Assembly: GCA_910574635.1 (NCBI GenBank)
Contig: CAJTCG010000007.1
Location: 124,001-188,000, forward strand
Length of the DNA: 64,000 nucleotides
Direction: 5' to 3'
Origin: Oscillospiraceae bacterium
GTDB taxonomy: Bacteria > Bacillota > Clostridia > Oscillospirales > Oscillospiraceae
Shown: positions 41,554 to 48,252 of the stretch, piece by piece
Numbering within the stretch: position 1 is the stretch's first letter
Layout: each line of letters begins with the position of its first letter
Translations under genes and position numbers: made by a program
Notes under the pieces: generated by a model
What the model was told of the DNA's origin: nothing
Databases searched by the model: none
The model's input: the letters and a program-made list of their open reading frames with translations, nothing else

Positions 41554-42510
41554 TCAGGTCACCAGCAGCACCACATACCCCGCGTAGAGCCCCAGCATCA
41601 AAACGCCCTGCCAGCGGTAGAACCGCTCCGTCACCAGGGGCGGAATCACCGCCACGCAGCAAAGCAGCAGGCAGGCGGGCATATCCAGCAGCGTGGTCTG
41701 GGCCCCGATGGTCAGCGCCCCGCCGCTGACGGCGGAGCACACCGGGAGAATCATGGTCAGGTCGATGACGTTGGCCCCGATGATGTTCCCCACGGACATG
41801 GACGCTTCCTTCTTGGCGATGGCCGTCAGGGTGGTCACCAGCTCGGGCAGGGAGGTGCCGACGGCCACCATGGTGACGCCGATGATGCTGGCGGGAACCC
41901 CCATCAGCAGGGCCAGCTCGCTTCCGTAGTTGATCAAAAGCTGGGAGCCGGCGACAATGGCCGTGATGCCCAGGACGAAAAGGAACAGCTTTTCCACCAT
42001 CTGCCGCCGGGAGACGGTGCGGCCCTTGTGGCGGGCCTCCCGGTTTTCCGCCATGCCGCTTTTGGCGTCCCGGAGGTTGCTCCAGAGATAAACGCCGAAG
42101 ATGATAAACAGCGTCAGCCCCGGCAGGGCCTTCAGCACGCCGCCCCGGCTGAGGACCAGCAGCAGCGCCGCGCCAAGGACCATCAGCAGGGCCTTAAGCT
42201 GGAACTGCGCCCGCTTCACCGCCGAGGGGATGCACACCAGGGAGATGCCCAGGATGAGCCCCAGGTTGGCCGTGACGGACCCCACGGCGTTGCCCACCGC
42301 CAAATCCACCTCCCCCTGGAGGGTTCCGGTGAGGGAGACCGTCAGCTCCGGCAGGGTGGTGGCCAGGGAGACGATGGTGGCCCCGATGATGAACCGGGGC
42401 ACGCCGGTGGCCTCCGCGATCCACACGGCCCCGTCCAAAAACCAGTCGCCGCCCTTGATGATGAGGAGCAGGCCTAAGAGAAACAAAAGAACCGTGATCC
42501 AAATTTCCAT
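41554..42510 (-). CDS. CaCA-family cation antiporter (YrbG-like), possible Mn2+ exporter
   Basis: A 318-residue Na+/Ca2+-exchanger-type membrane protein. Both alpha repeats are present: GATIVSLATTLPELTVSLTGTLQGEVDLAVGNAVGS and GVTMVAVGTSLPELVTTLTAIAKKEASMSVGNIIGANV, with 10 helices. The family exchanges Ca2+ for Na+ or H+. Here the gene is preceded by a yybP-ykoY-type riboswitch, which senses Mn2+, so Mn2+ export is the likely role. The ATG at 42510 has a GGTGGA site; a GTG three codons earlier is possible. Confidence 0.9.
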   Translation of the reverse strand: MEIWITVLLFLLGLLLIIKGGDWFLDGAVWIAEATGVPRFIIGATIVSLATTLPELTVSLTGTLQGEVDLAVGNAVGSVTANLGLILGISLVCIPSAVKRAQFQLKALLMVLGAALLLVLSRGGVLKALPGLTLFIIFGVYLWSNLRDAKSGMAENREARHKGRTVSRRQMVEKLFLFVLGITAIVAGSQLLINYGSELALLMGVPASIIGVTMVAVGTSLPELVTTLTAIAKKEASMSVGNIIGANVIDLTMILPVCSAVSGGALTIGAQTTLLDMPACLLLCCVAVIPPLVTERFYRWQGVLMLGLYAGYVVLLVT

Positions 42511-42536
42511 ACAATCCACCGCTTTCCAAAAATTCA

Positions 42537-42682
42537 GCGAGACCTCTATCCCCCGGGGCAGCGCCGGAAACCCGGCAGTTGTCCCACAGGATAAAAGTCT
42601 CGCTTTTCAGCGGGCCCGGATGGCGGTGAACCATCGTGATGACGAGCCGCGCCACGTTGAAAACGTAAGCTACTCCCTTTTA
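42537..42682 (-). promoter_or_regulatory. yybP-ykoY (Mn2+) riboswitch with terminator
   Basis: On the minus strand: P1 TAAAAG/CTTTTA (42682-42677/42597-42592), the conserved AAAGGGAGTAGC start, CGTCATCACG and GCCATCCGGG of the second arm, and GCGAGACTTTTATCC at the end, all marks of the yybP-ykoY class. The terminator pairs GCGAGAC (42603-42597) with GTCTCGC (42543-42537), followed by an ATTTTT stretch. Its left arm overlaps the 3' end of the aptamer, so metal binding should favour read-through. The ligand in this class is Mn2+. Confidence 0.8.
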
Positions 42683-42704
42683 CGAAGCCATGAGCTGTGA
42701 AACC

Positions 42705-42733
42705 ACTATAGGAAATCATACACGTTTTGTCAA
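42705..42733 (-). promoter_or_regulatory. Promoter of the Mn2+ riboswitch transcript
   Basis: Minus-strand TTGACA (42733-42728), 17-base spacer, TATAGT (42710-42705), about 25 bases before the aptamer. Confidence 0.8.
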
Positions 42734-42793
42734 CGCTAACTTTGCCGGAATTTGGCGGGCGGACAAGGAATTTACAAAGTCTTAGCGCGTTCT

Positions 42794-43858
42794 TTAAATC
42801 GAGGGGTCAAAGCCGATGGGTTTTTGCCAGAGGCGGCGTCCCTCCGCCTCCCCCTGGGGGACAAAGCCGCAGTCCCGGAGGTACGCCTCCCCCAGACGGC
42901 CGGGGAGGGCGGACAGCGTTTCTCCGCCTTGGGCCCGGGTGTGCTGCACCGCCTGGCCCAGGAGCTGGACGCCCAGGCCCCGCCTCCGGCAGTCCGGACG
43001 GATATAGGCCAGGTGAATCCGCCCCGTCTCCGGGGCCAGGTGAAGAAGGCCCGCGGGCTCTTCGTTCAAAAGGCCCTCCAGGGTCAAGGAAGCGGCGGGG
43101 ACGGGCCCGTCCTCCCCCGCCTCCGCCCAGGCGGCGGACAGGCGCTCTGCGGCCTCCGGGCCTTCCAGAGGGCGGAACCACAGCCCCGGCTCCAGGGCGA
43201 AGGCCCGCTTGGCGCGGCCGGGCTTCTCCCCCGCCAGGTATTCAGGATCCTTTAAGTGGCGGTTGTCGTTTTGCCACACCACCCGTAAGGCTTCCCCGTC
43301 CCACTCCAGCAGGGACACGGCGGTGTTGTCCCCGGTGGGGGACTTCTCCCCGGTGTCCCGCAGGGAGATGCCCTGGAGGTTCGCCAGCAGGAGGCGGATG
43401 GCGTAGCCGTGGGAGAAGAGGGCCAGGGTTTTCCCGGGGTTCGCCCGGGCGATGTCCTCCACGGCGGCCTTGACCCGGGCCAGCACCTCCGCCGGGGTCT
43501 CCGCCCCGGGGATGGACCAGCGGTCCATGCGGCTGCCGAAGTCCGCCATGGCCTCCGGCGCGGAGCGGGCGATGTCCCCCCAAGTCCGGCCCTCCCAGTC
43601 CCCCACGCAGATTTCCCGGAGACCCGGGCAGCGGTGGAGGGGCAGGCCGTGGGAGCGGTAGATGGCCGTGGCGGTGGCCCGGGTGCGGTAGAGGTCGCTG
43701 GCGTAAACCGCGTCGATGCGAATGTCCGCAAAGCGGCGCTCCAGGGCCCGGACCTGCCGCCAGCCCCGGTCGGTGAGGCTGCTCTCATGCTGGCCCTGGG
43801 CGATGCGGTAGAGGTTGCCCTCCGCCTCGGCGTGGCGGATGAGGTAGATGGTGGTCAT
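42794..43858 (-). CDS. Histidine phosphatase fused to GNAT acetyltransferase
   Basis: A 354-residue two-domain protein. Residues 1-200 are a histidine (phosphoglycerate mutase-like) phosphatase: IYLIRHAEAEGN with the catalytic His, GWRQVRALERRF, and ALFSHGYAIRLLLANL with the second His. Residues about 210-350 are a GNAT acetyltransferase with the acetyl-CoA loop IRPDCRRRGLGVQLLGQAV. Fusions of this kind are uncommon and the shared substrate is unknown. The start at 43858 has a GGGAGGAACC site. Promoter at 43892-43920. Confidence 0.87.
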   Translation of the reverse strand: MTTIYLIRHAEAEGNLYRIAQGQHESSLTDRGWRQVRALERRFADIRIDAVYASDLYRTRATATAIYRSHGLPLHRCPGLREICVGDWEGRTWGDIARSAPEAMADFGSRMDRWSIPGAETPAEVLARVKAAVEDIARANPGKTLALFSHGYAIRLLLANLQGISLRDTGEKSPTGDNTAVSLLEWDGEALRVVWQNDNRHLKDPEYLAGEKPGRAKRAFALEPGLWFRPLEGPEAAERLSAAWAEAGEDGPVPAASLTLEGLLNEEPAGLLHLAPETGRIHLAYIRPDCRRRGLGVQLLGQAVQHTRAQGGETLSALPGRLGEAYLRDCGFVPQGEAEGRRLWQKPIGFDPSI

Positions 43859-43891
43859 GGCGGTTCCTCCCGGAAAAGATTGATTTTCCAT

Positions 43892-43920
43892 AGTATACCG
43901 CGTTTGGCGGGCTTTGGCAA
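43892..43920 (-). promoter_or_regulatory. Promoter of the phosphatase-GNAT gene
   Basis: Minus-strand TTGCCA (43920-43915), 17-base spacer, TATACT (43897-43892), 34 bases before the start codon. Confidence 0.7.
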
Positions 43921-43981
43921 ATGGTCCGGGGGATTTTTTCGTTCCCGGCGGGCAAACTGTGGTGGCACGGAAAAGGAGTGA

Positions 43982-44170
43982 ATGAAGATGAAGAAGAGCA
44001 CCGGGTTTTTCCTGGGCATCGGCGCCGGCATGGCCGCCGGCGCGGTGGCGGGGATGATGGCCCCCCAGAGCAGCCGCCGGACCGTGAAGAAGCAGGTGGA
44101 TCAAGGAATCCACAAGCTGGGCACGGCGGTGGACCAGGCGGTGGACAGCGTGGCCCGCGACATGCGCTGA
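43982..44170 (+). CDS. YtxH-like small membrane-associated protein
   Basis: Sixty-two residues: a basic start (MKMKKS), a Gly/Ala-rich hydrophobic segment (GFFLGIGAGMAAGAVAGMM), then a polar helical tail (QSSRRTVKKQVDQGIHKLGTAVDQAVDSV). This is the YtxH-type layout of small general-stress proteins. ATG at 43982 or, with better spacing to GGAG, at 43988. A hairpin CGGGGCGGGG/CCCCGCCCCG with TTT (44176-44203) ends it. Confidence 0.7.
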   Translation: MKMKKSTGFFLGIGAGMAAGAVAGMMAPQSSRRTVKKQVDQGIHKLGTAVDQAVDSVARDMR

Positions 44171-44175
44171 GGCGG

Positions 44176-44204
44176 CGGGGCGGGGGTTTCCCCGCCCCGT
44201 TTCC
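44176..44204 (+). terminator. Terminator of the YtxH-like gene
   Basis: Ten-base-pair GC stem CGGGGCGGGG/CCCCGCCCCG, loop GTTT, then TTT. Confidence 0.65.
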
Positions 44205-44242
44205 GGCCTGGAAAAATTTTTTGAAATTTCTGAAAAATTCCC

Positions 44243-44271
44243 TTGACATTTCGGGCGGTCTTTGCTATTAT
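44243..44271 (+). promoter_or_regulatory. Promoter of tRNA-Ala(GGC)
   Basis: TTGACA (44243-44248), 17-base spacer, TATTAT (44266-44271), 27 bases before the mature tRNA. Confidence 0.75.
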
Positions 44272-44297
44272 AATCACTGTTCTGATGCGGAACACCT

Positions 44298-44373
<76 letters not shown>

Positions 44374-44379
44374 GGACAG

Positions 44380-44417
44380 AGAAAAGCCTTGGAACTTCAG
44401 CTTCCAAGGCTTTTCTC
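44380..44417 (+). terminator. Hairpin between the two tRNA-Ala genes
   Basis: AGAAAAGCCTTGGAA (44380-44394)/TTCCAAGGCTTTTCT (44402-44416), a perfect 15-bp stem with internal T-run. Confidence 0.75.
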
Positions 44418-44443
44418 ATGACCTATCTTTTGTTATCGTATTT

Positions 44444-44519
44444 GGGCCTGTAGCTCAGTTGGGAGAGCGTTCGGTTCGCATCCGAGAGGTCGAGAGTTCG
44501 AATCTCTTCAGGTCCACCA
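44444..44519 (+). tRNA. tRNA-Ala (anticodon CGC)
   Basis: Seventy-six bases with encoded CCA. Acceptor GGGCCTG/CAGGTCC, anticodon stem TTCGG/CCGAG with loop TTCGCAT (anticodon CGC, codon GCG), T arm GAGAGTTCGAATCTCTT. Debris of a conjugative element begins right after it, so its 3' end may have been the attachment site. Confidence 0.95.
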
Positions 44520-44593
44520 GATGGACATTGGACGAACACCTATTATTTCAAAGGCGGCTTCGCCGTCATGGTGTGGCTCTGATGTCGAAACGA

Positions 44594-44639
44594 ACAGCGA
44601 AGGTCAAGGTATAAAAGCCTTGGCCTCCGCTGTTTTTAT
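44594..44639 (+). terminator. Terminator after tRNA-Ala(CGC)
   Basis: ACAGCG...CAAGG paired with CCTTG...CGCTGT, followed by TTTTTAT. Confidence 0.65.
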
Positions 44640-44643
44640 CGGT

Positions 44644-44823
44644 TTATTTCGTTTTGCCCTGGGCATCCTGCCATTCCGCAAACTCCCGCTGGCCCTGTTC
44701 GCTGTCATAGTATTTCCGTATCTCCGGGACAAGAAAACGAGCAAAAGTTTCTATGATAGCCTGCGGCAATTCGATTTGACAGGTTTCAGTTCTGATTTCC
44801 GGTTGTTCTTTCGTCAAAGGCAT
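44644..44823 (-). CDS. Small ICE-associated protein (59 aa)
   Basis: Complete short frame starting MPLTKEQPEIRTETCQIEL and continuing PQAIIETFARFLVPEIRKYYDSEQ to an end of AQGKTK, preceded by AAGGGGAA. I recall near-identical small proteins next to the regulatory genes of Tn916-like conjugative elements; the function is unknown. It follows the HTH pseudogene on the same strand, at the place where excisionase and integrase genes would be expected. Confidence 0.6.
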   Translation of the reverse strand: MPLTKEQPEIRTETCQIELPQAIIETFARFLVPEIRKYYDSEQGQREFAEWQDAQGKTK

Positions 44824-44908
44824 TTCCCCTTTCCGTGGCGCAGGACAAGGCCCGCAGGCAGGAGGAAACAGGGAAAGGGTAAGCTGTTCCCCCAGCCGGG
44901 GCTGGTTA

Positions 44909-45143
44909 TCAGTTCACGCCGAGAATGGCGCGGATCAGTTTGTTTTCCAGACGGCTTTTATGTACTCGTCCAGACAGGCATGGGGACAGCCGCTTTCATC
45001 GTAGACCGTTCGGGTGCAGAGCTTGTTTATGTAGCCCTCATAGTATCACAAGACCTGCTCCACGGCGTCGCTATCTCCGGCCTGGGCCGCGTGCTCACCG
45101 CCAGCGGCAGCAGTTCACGGCCTTTGTAGTTCCGGCGCTTCAT
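44909..45143 (-). pseudogene. Helix-turn-helix gene of a Tn916-like element, broken
   Basis: It starts MKRRNYKGRELLPLAV with an AAAGGAGG site, the opening of the HTH_16-type protein (orf8-like) of Tn916 relatives. It then needs a frame change to read SDAVEQVL, meets an in-frame TGA before YYEGYINKLCTRTVYDESGCPHACLDEY, and needs another shift to reach the normal end ENKLIRAILGVN. At least two frameshifts and one stop: clearly decayed. Confidence 0.75.
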
Positions 45144-45147
45144 GGCG

Positions 45148-45573
45148 CTAACCTCCTTTCCTCGCTGTCAGCTTCGCCCGTAGGACATTCAGCGATTTTG
45201 TTCTGCGCCGCTGGACGGCACTCCGGGACAGGCCCAGGGCCTCGCCGATCTCGCTGTCTGTCAAATCCAGCACCAGGCGCAAAATCAAAATGCTTTGCTC
45301 CTGCTCCGGCAGACCGGCAAAGGCGTCGGACACCTGCTGGCTTCTGATCGGCAGGTTGTACCCGCAGTACGAAAACACATAGCTATCGCTGGGGTAGTCA
45401 TCAGCCGAACACAGTTTGTCCATCGCCGCTTGCGGCAGCCGCTCCAGGGACGTTTCCCGGCTGGCCCGCCGCTTCATTTCCCGGATGTAGTCGATAGCCT
45501 CATGCTTCAATACGGTCTTGCAAAAGGCGTCAAACCTGCACCGTTCGCCATAGTCGCGGGGGTTGGTTTCCAT
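45148..45573 (-). CDS. Conjugative-element sigma-70-like factor
   Basis: A 141-residue sigma factor-like protein (Tn916 Orf7 type): RFDAFCKTVLKHEAIDYIREMKRRASRE (sigma region 2-like), and region 4 AFAGLPEQEQSILILRLVLDLTDSEIGEALGLSRSAVQRRRTKSL. It is intact, with an AAAGGGGGTGAG site. In parent elements it sits upstream of the HTH_16 gene and helps control transfer genes; the HTH gene here is broken. Confidence 0.82.
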   Translation of the reverse strand: METNPRDYGERCRFDAFCKTVLKHEAIDYIREMKRRASRETSLERLPQAAMDKLCSADDYPSDSYVFSYCGYNLPIRSQQVSDAFAGLPEQEQSILILRLVLDLTDSEIGEALGLSRSAVQRRRTKSLNVLRAKLTARKGG

Positions 45574-45716
45574 CTTCTCACCCCCTTTCGTTTGGAGATG
45601 GTGGTGGTACTCTCCCTTTCCGCTAACAGAGCGTTCAGCGGCACAGGTTTAGCGCGCAAAACCGCTTTTCGCAGAGAAGAATGAAGAAAATTTTCGGGGC
45701 CGCTGGAAACGACAAA

Positions 45717-45753
45717 AACCGCCCGGCAGGTCATAGACCCACCGGGCGGTTTG
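45717..45753. terminator. Hairpin in element debris
   Basis: AACCGCCCGG/CCGGGCGGTT with a loop of about 16 bases containing GTC-ATA-GAC, with A and T runs on the flanks. It is a likely terminator in either direction. Confidence 0.6.
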
Positions 45754-45767
45754 CACTGTATAGTTTA

Positions 45768-45881
45768 CTATATCTGCATCGTATAGTATAGCGTTGTGAC
45801 CGCAGTTCTCCCATGAGGGAAGCAGACTTTTTTTGATAAATCATGGACTGCTAGGTTGTATAGAATGGCTTTGTGTTTCAT
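45768..45881 (-). CDS. Possible short leader peptide in the element debris
   Basis: A 37-codon frame (MKHKAILYNLAVHDLSKKVC...) with a TAGGAGCAG site, located between two strong hairpins (45914-45955 upstream, 45717-45753 downstream). It could be a leader peptide of a lost resistance or transfer gene, or chance. No homologue recognised. Confidence 0.3.
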   Translation of the reverse strand: MKHKAILYNLAVHDLSKKVCFPHGRTAVTTLYYTMQI

Positions 45882-45913
45882 GGCGGCTGCTCCTATGTAC
45901 CGCTACAGCGCAA

Positions 45914-45955
45914 AAGGAGCAACGGCTTTTGATTTCTTAAAAGCCGTTGCTCCTT
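45914..45955 (-). terminator. Terminator of the Cys-rich KTR gene remnant
   Basis: Perfect 17-bp stem AAGGAGCAACGGCTTTT/AAAAGCCGTTGCTCCTT with an 8-base loop, then TTTTGC on the minus strand. Confidence 0.8.
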
Positions 45956-46017
45956 ATTTGACTTAGCCACGACTTTTCAAATGCAAAGCCGATAACCATA
46001 GGGGAGGTTCCCATATG

Positions 46018-46200
46018 TTACCGGCTCTGCGTCTGTGCGTCTGGCTCTATAATCGACGTATTCAGTTGCTGGACACTGATTAACACTTCCTGCTTACACT
46101 TGGGGCAATACAGCGGAAACCTTTCAAGTATCGTATCTTCGTAGACTTTTATTCGGGTCTTTCCGCCACAGGCAGGACAACATATCCAGTGAGAACAATT
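46018..46200 (-). pseudogene. Cysteine-rich KTR-domain protein, 5' end lost
   Basis: The frame reads CSHWICCPACGGKTRIKVYEDTILE... and ends ...CPKCKQEVLISVQQLN, SIIEPDAQTQSR, stop. This is the Cys_rich_KTR family (two CPxC-type zinc knuckles and a GGKTR motif) found at the ends of many clostridial conjugative elements. The normal start is missing because IS1182-type sequence joins directly at about 46203. Confidence 0.75.
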
Positions 46201-46204
46201 CTGT

Positions 46205-46863
46205 ATTACCGGGCCGCTTCATGTAGCCCGACTCCGGATCGGTACTGCTTACCTTCTTGCGGGAACGGCGCTTGTCCTTTTTCACCTGCTTTGTCCGCTT
46301 CGCCCGGCGCTGCCCTGTCTGCCGTTCAGCTCCTCCAGTCCCTCTTCCTCATAGGCGTCCAGCCGCTCCCAATAGTTTCCCGCCTCTTCCAGCGCATCTA
46401 CCTCCTGTTCCGAGGCCCTGGACGCGTTGACCTTTACATGGGTGGAATCCGTCACCGCCAGCCGTCCGCTCACCAGATCTTTTTCCACACACTGGCGCAC
46501 CGCTTCCTCAAATAGACGCCGGAACACCTTCCGAAACGCAGGCTTCCGCCGCCGCAGCTGGCTGATCGTACTGTGGTCTGGCACTCGTTTATCCAAATCT
46601 ATTCCAAGATAGCAACGAAACGCGTTGCTGTCCGCACACCGTACCTCGATCTGCCGCTCCGAGGGGATGCCGTACAAAAAACCCAGCAACAGGTATTTTA
46701 CCATTACTACCGGGTCAATGGGCGGACGGCCATACCTCCGGCTGTACATGTGGGCCGTCTCCTCATACACAAACGATAAATCCAGCGCCGCTTCCAATTT
46801 CCGCAGAAAATGATTTTCCGGTACCAAATCCTCTATCGTTACCATGTGATATTTTAACTGCAT
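46205..46863 (-). mobile_element. IS1182-family transposase, frameshifted and C-terminally truncated
   Basis: The first 187 or so residues are a good IS1182/DUF4277-type transposase N-terminus (VTIEDLVPENHFLRKLEAALDLSF, YGRPPIDPVVMVKYLLLGFLYGI, DHSTISQLRRR, AVTDSTHVKVNAS). Near base 46325 a frameshift is needed to continue QRRAKRTKQVKKDKRRSRKK...STDPESGYMKRPG. Homology then stops and KTR-gene sequence follows. The catalytic C-terminal half is gone. A TATAAT box lies just upstream of the start (minus strand). Confidence 0.82.
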
Positions 46864-46946
46864 TTCCTCGCCCCCTCCCTGCTCTCATTATACCATATTT
46901 CGAGCGCTTTGGGGGCACTTTGTCAATGGCTCCAATTTGAGACGCA

Positions 46947-47745
46947 TTATCGACAAATTTCGCACCGTCGGGCGGTGCTGTATTCAAAGGCAGGTTCTGT
47001 CCGCATATCCTCGGCGGTTTTGGCCGTAATGGTGATATGCAGAATACGCTCCGTCCAGCTGTCGTCCGTATCATCGTCCGGGTCGCTGTCGGGGTGGGGG
47101 ATCGTTTCCACTTCCGAGGTGATGGCGCACATATCCCAAAAGACGGCCTTGAGCCGATCCACTCGGTCAGGGGTCAGGACGGCAACGTCTGTGCCGTCGT
47201 CAGCCCCCGCCGTCCTCGCGGCGAACACGGCGATAACCTCCGCCAGTCCGGGCCTTGGCCCTGGATGTCGATACTGTCATAATCGCCGGTCTGCATCGTC
47301 TCCAGTGTATTGGACTACTCCATATTAAGCTGGCCCACAGCCACGTTGAGAGGCATGGCCCCCGGCGTCGGTTCATTGGCAAAGAGGATGCCGAATGGCG
47401 AGGCGATAATCGCCGCGACTAAAACAATCAAACAGAGGACGGGGAGCAGGAACGCCCCGCCTAACAGTCCGGCGAGGGCGCTGATCAGGGAGGAAACGGC
47501 CTTGGCCGTCATAACGGCGGCTTTCCGGGACAGATCCAGCGCAGCCTTGGCCCTGCTTCCAGACTGTTGGAGCAGCTTGCGCTGGGCCTTGCACTGGACA
47601 CGCCGCTTTGCCAGTTCCATAGGCCGCGCCGCAGTTTTCTTCTTTGCCGCCGCAGATGCCGCTTTCACGGTAGACTTGGATGCCGCCCCGCCGCTCTGCT
47701 TGTTATGACGGACAGGACGCGGGAAAGCGTCATTGCCGCCCTTAA
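46947..47745 (-). pseudogene. CD1108/C40-peptidase-type conjugation protein, degraded
   Basis: Pieces of the large cell-wall hydrolase-like protein of Tn1549/CTn elements. First is a basic Ala/Lys-rich part (KSTVKAASAAAKKKTAAR...) and a membrane segment (FLLPVLCLIVLVAAIIASPFGILF). Then comes an in-frame TAG after VGQLNME, then YDSIDIQGQGPDW in another frame, and then DGTDVAVLTPDRVDRLKAVFWDMCAITSEVE...DSWTERILHITITAKTAEDM. The lysozyme and peptidase domains expected further on are missing. One stop and at least one frameshift. Confidence 0.65.
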
Positions 47746-48077
47746 TTCGGATAGAACGTCGTTTTGGTTCGCGCCGCTTCCGGCAAATTTTCCGAACGAT
47801 CACCGTTGACAACGGCGGGGAGTTTGCCGACGTGGAACGGCTGGAGCGTTCAGCACTTTGCAAAAAGAAGAGAACAAAGGTTTACTTTTGCCACCCATAC
47901 AGCAGTTACGAACGGGGAAGCCATGAAAACGAAAATAAAATGATACGGCGGCACTTCCCGAAAGGAACAGATTTCGGGAAAGTGACCGCCGTAGAGGTCA
48001 AGCGCGCGGAAAGGTGGATTGCACGATACCCGCAAAAAATTTTAGGCTGGAAAACGTCTGAAACTGTGTTCAATTAG
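47742..48077 (+). mobile_element. IS30-family transposase, C-terminal fragment
   Basis: It reads IERRFGSRRFRQIFRTITVDNGGEFADVERLERSAL... and HPYSSYERGSHENENKMIRRHFPKGTDFGKV to a normal end (ILGWKTSETVF). It carries the second Asp (TVDNG) and the Glu (ERGSHENEN) of the DDE triad but lacks the DNA-binding N-terminus and first Asp. It joins the conjugation pseudogene head-on at about 47742. Confidence 0.8.
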
Positions 48078-48163
48078 TATCTTTCGACGCTTTGAAAAAA
48101 TTTATATTTTTTTCGCAGTTACTCTTGACATTTCCGAGCCCTCACTCGTCTGTTATCAATCTA

Positions 48164-48181
48164 AAATTCCATGTGGAATTT
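48164..48181. promoter_or_regulatory. Perfect palindrome upstream of the arabinose sensor operon
   Basis: AAATTCCA-TG-TGGAATTT, 8 of 8 pairs, 72 bases before the response-regulator start. A TTGACA lies at 48125-48130, but no -10 box is well spaced to it. It is a candidate operator for the operon. Confidence 0.45.
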
Positions 48182-48252
48182 CCTGGCGCGGTATGGTATT
48201 CTATACAAAATAATTGAAGCCGTGCGGACCGGCGGCGCGGAGGGGGATCATC

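Noticed and set aside
44521-45129. A 202-codon plus-strand frame after tRNA-Ala
   Set aside because: It runs antisense to the ICE small gene and the HTH pseudogene, which show family similarity on the minus strand.
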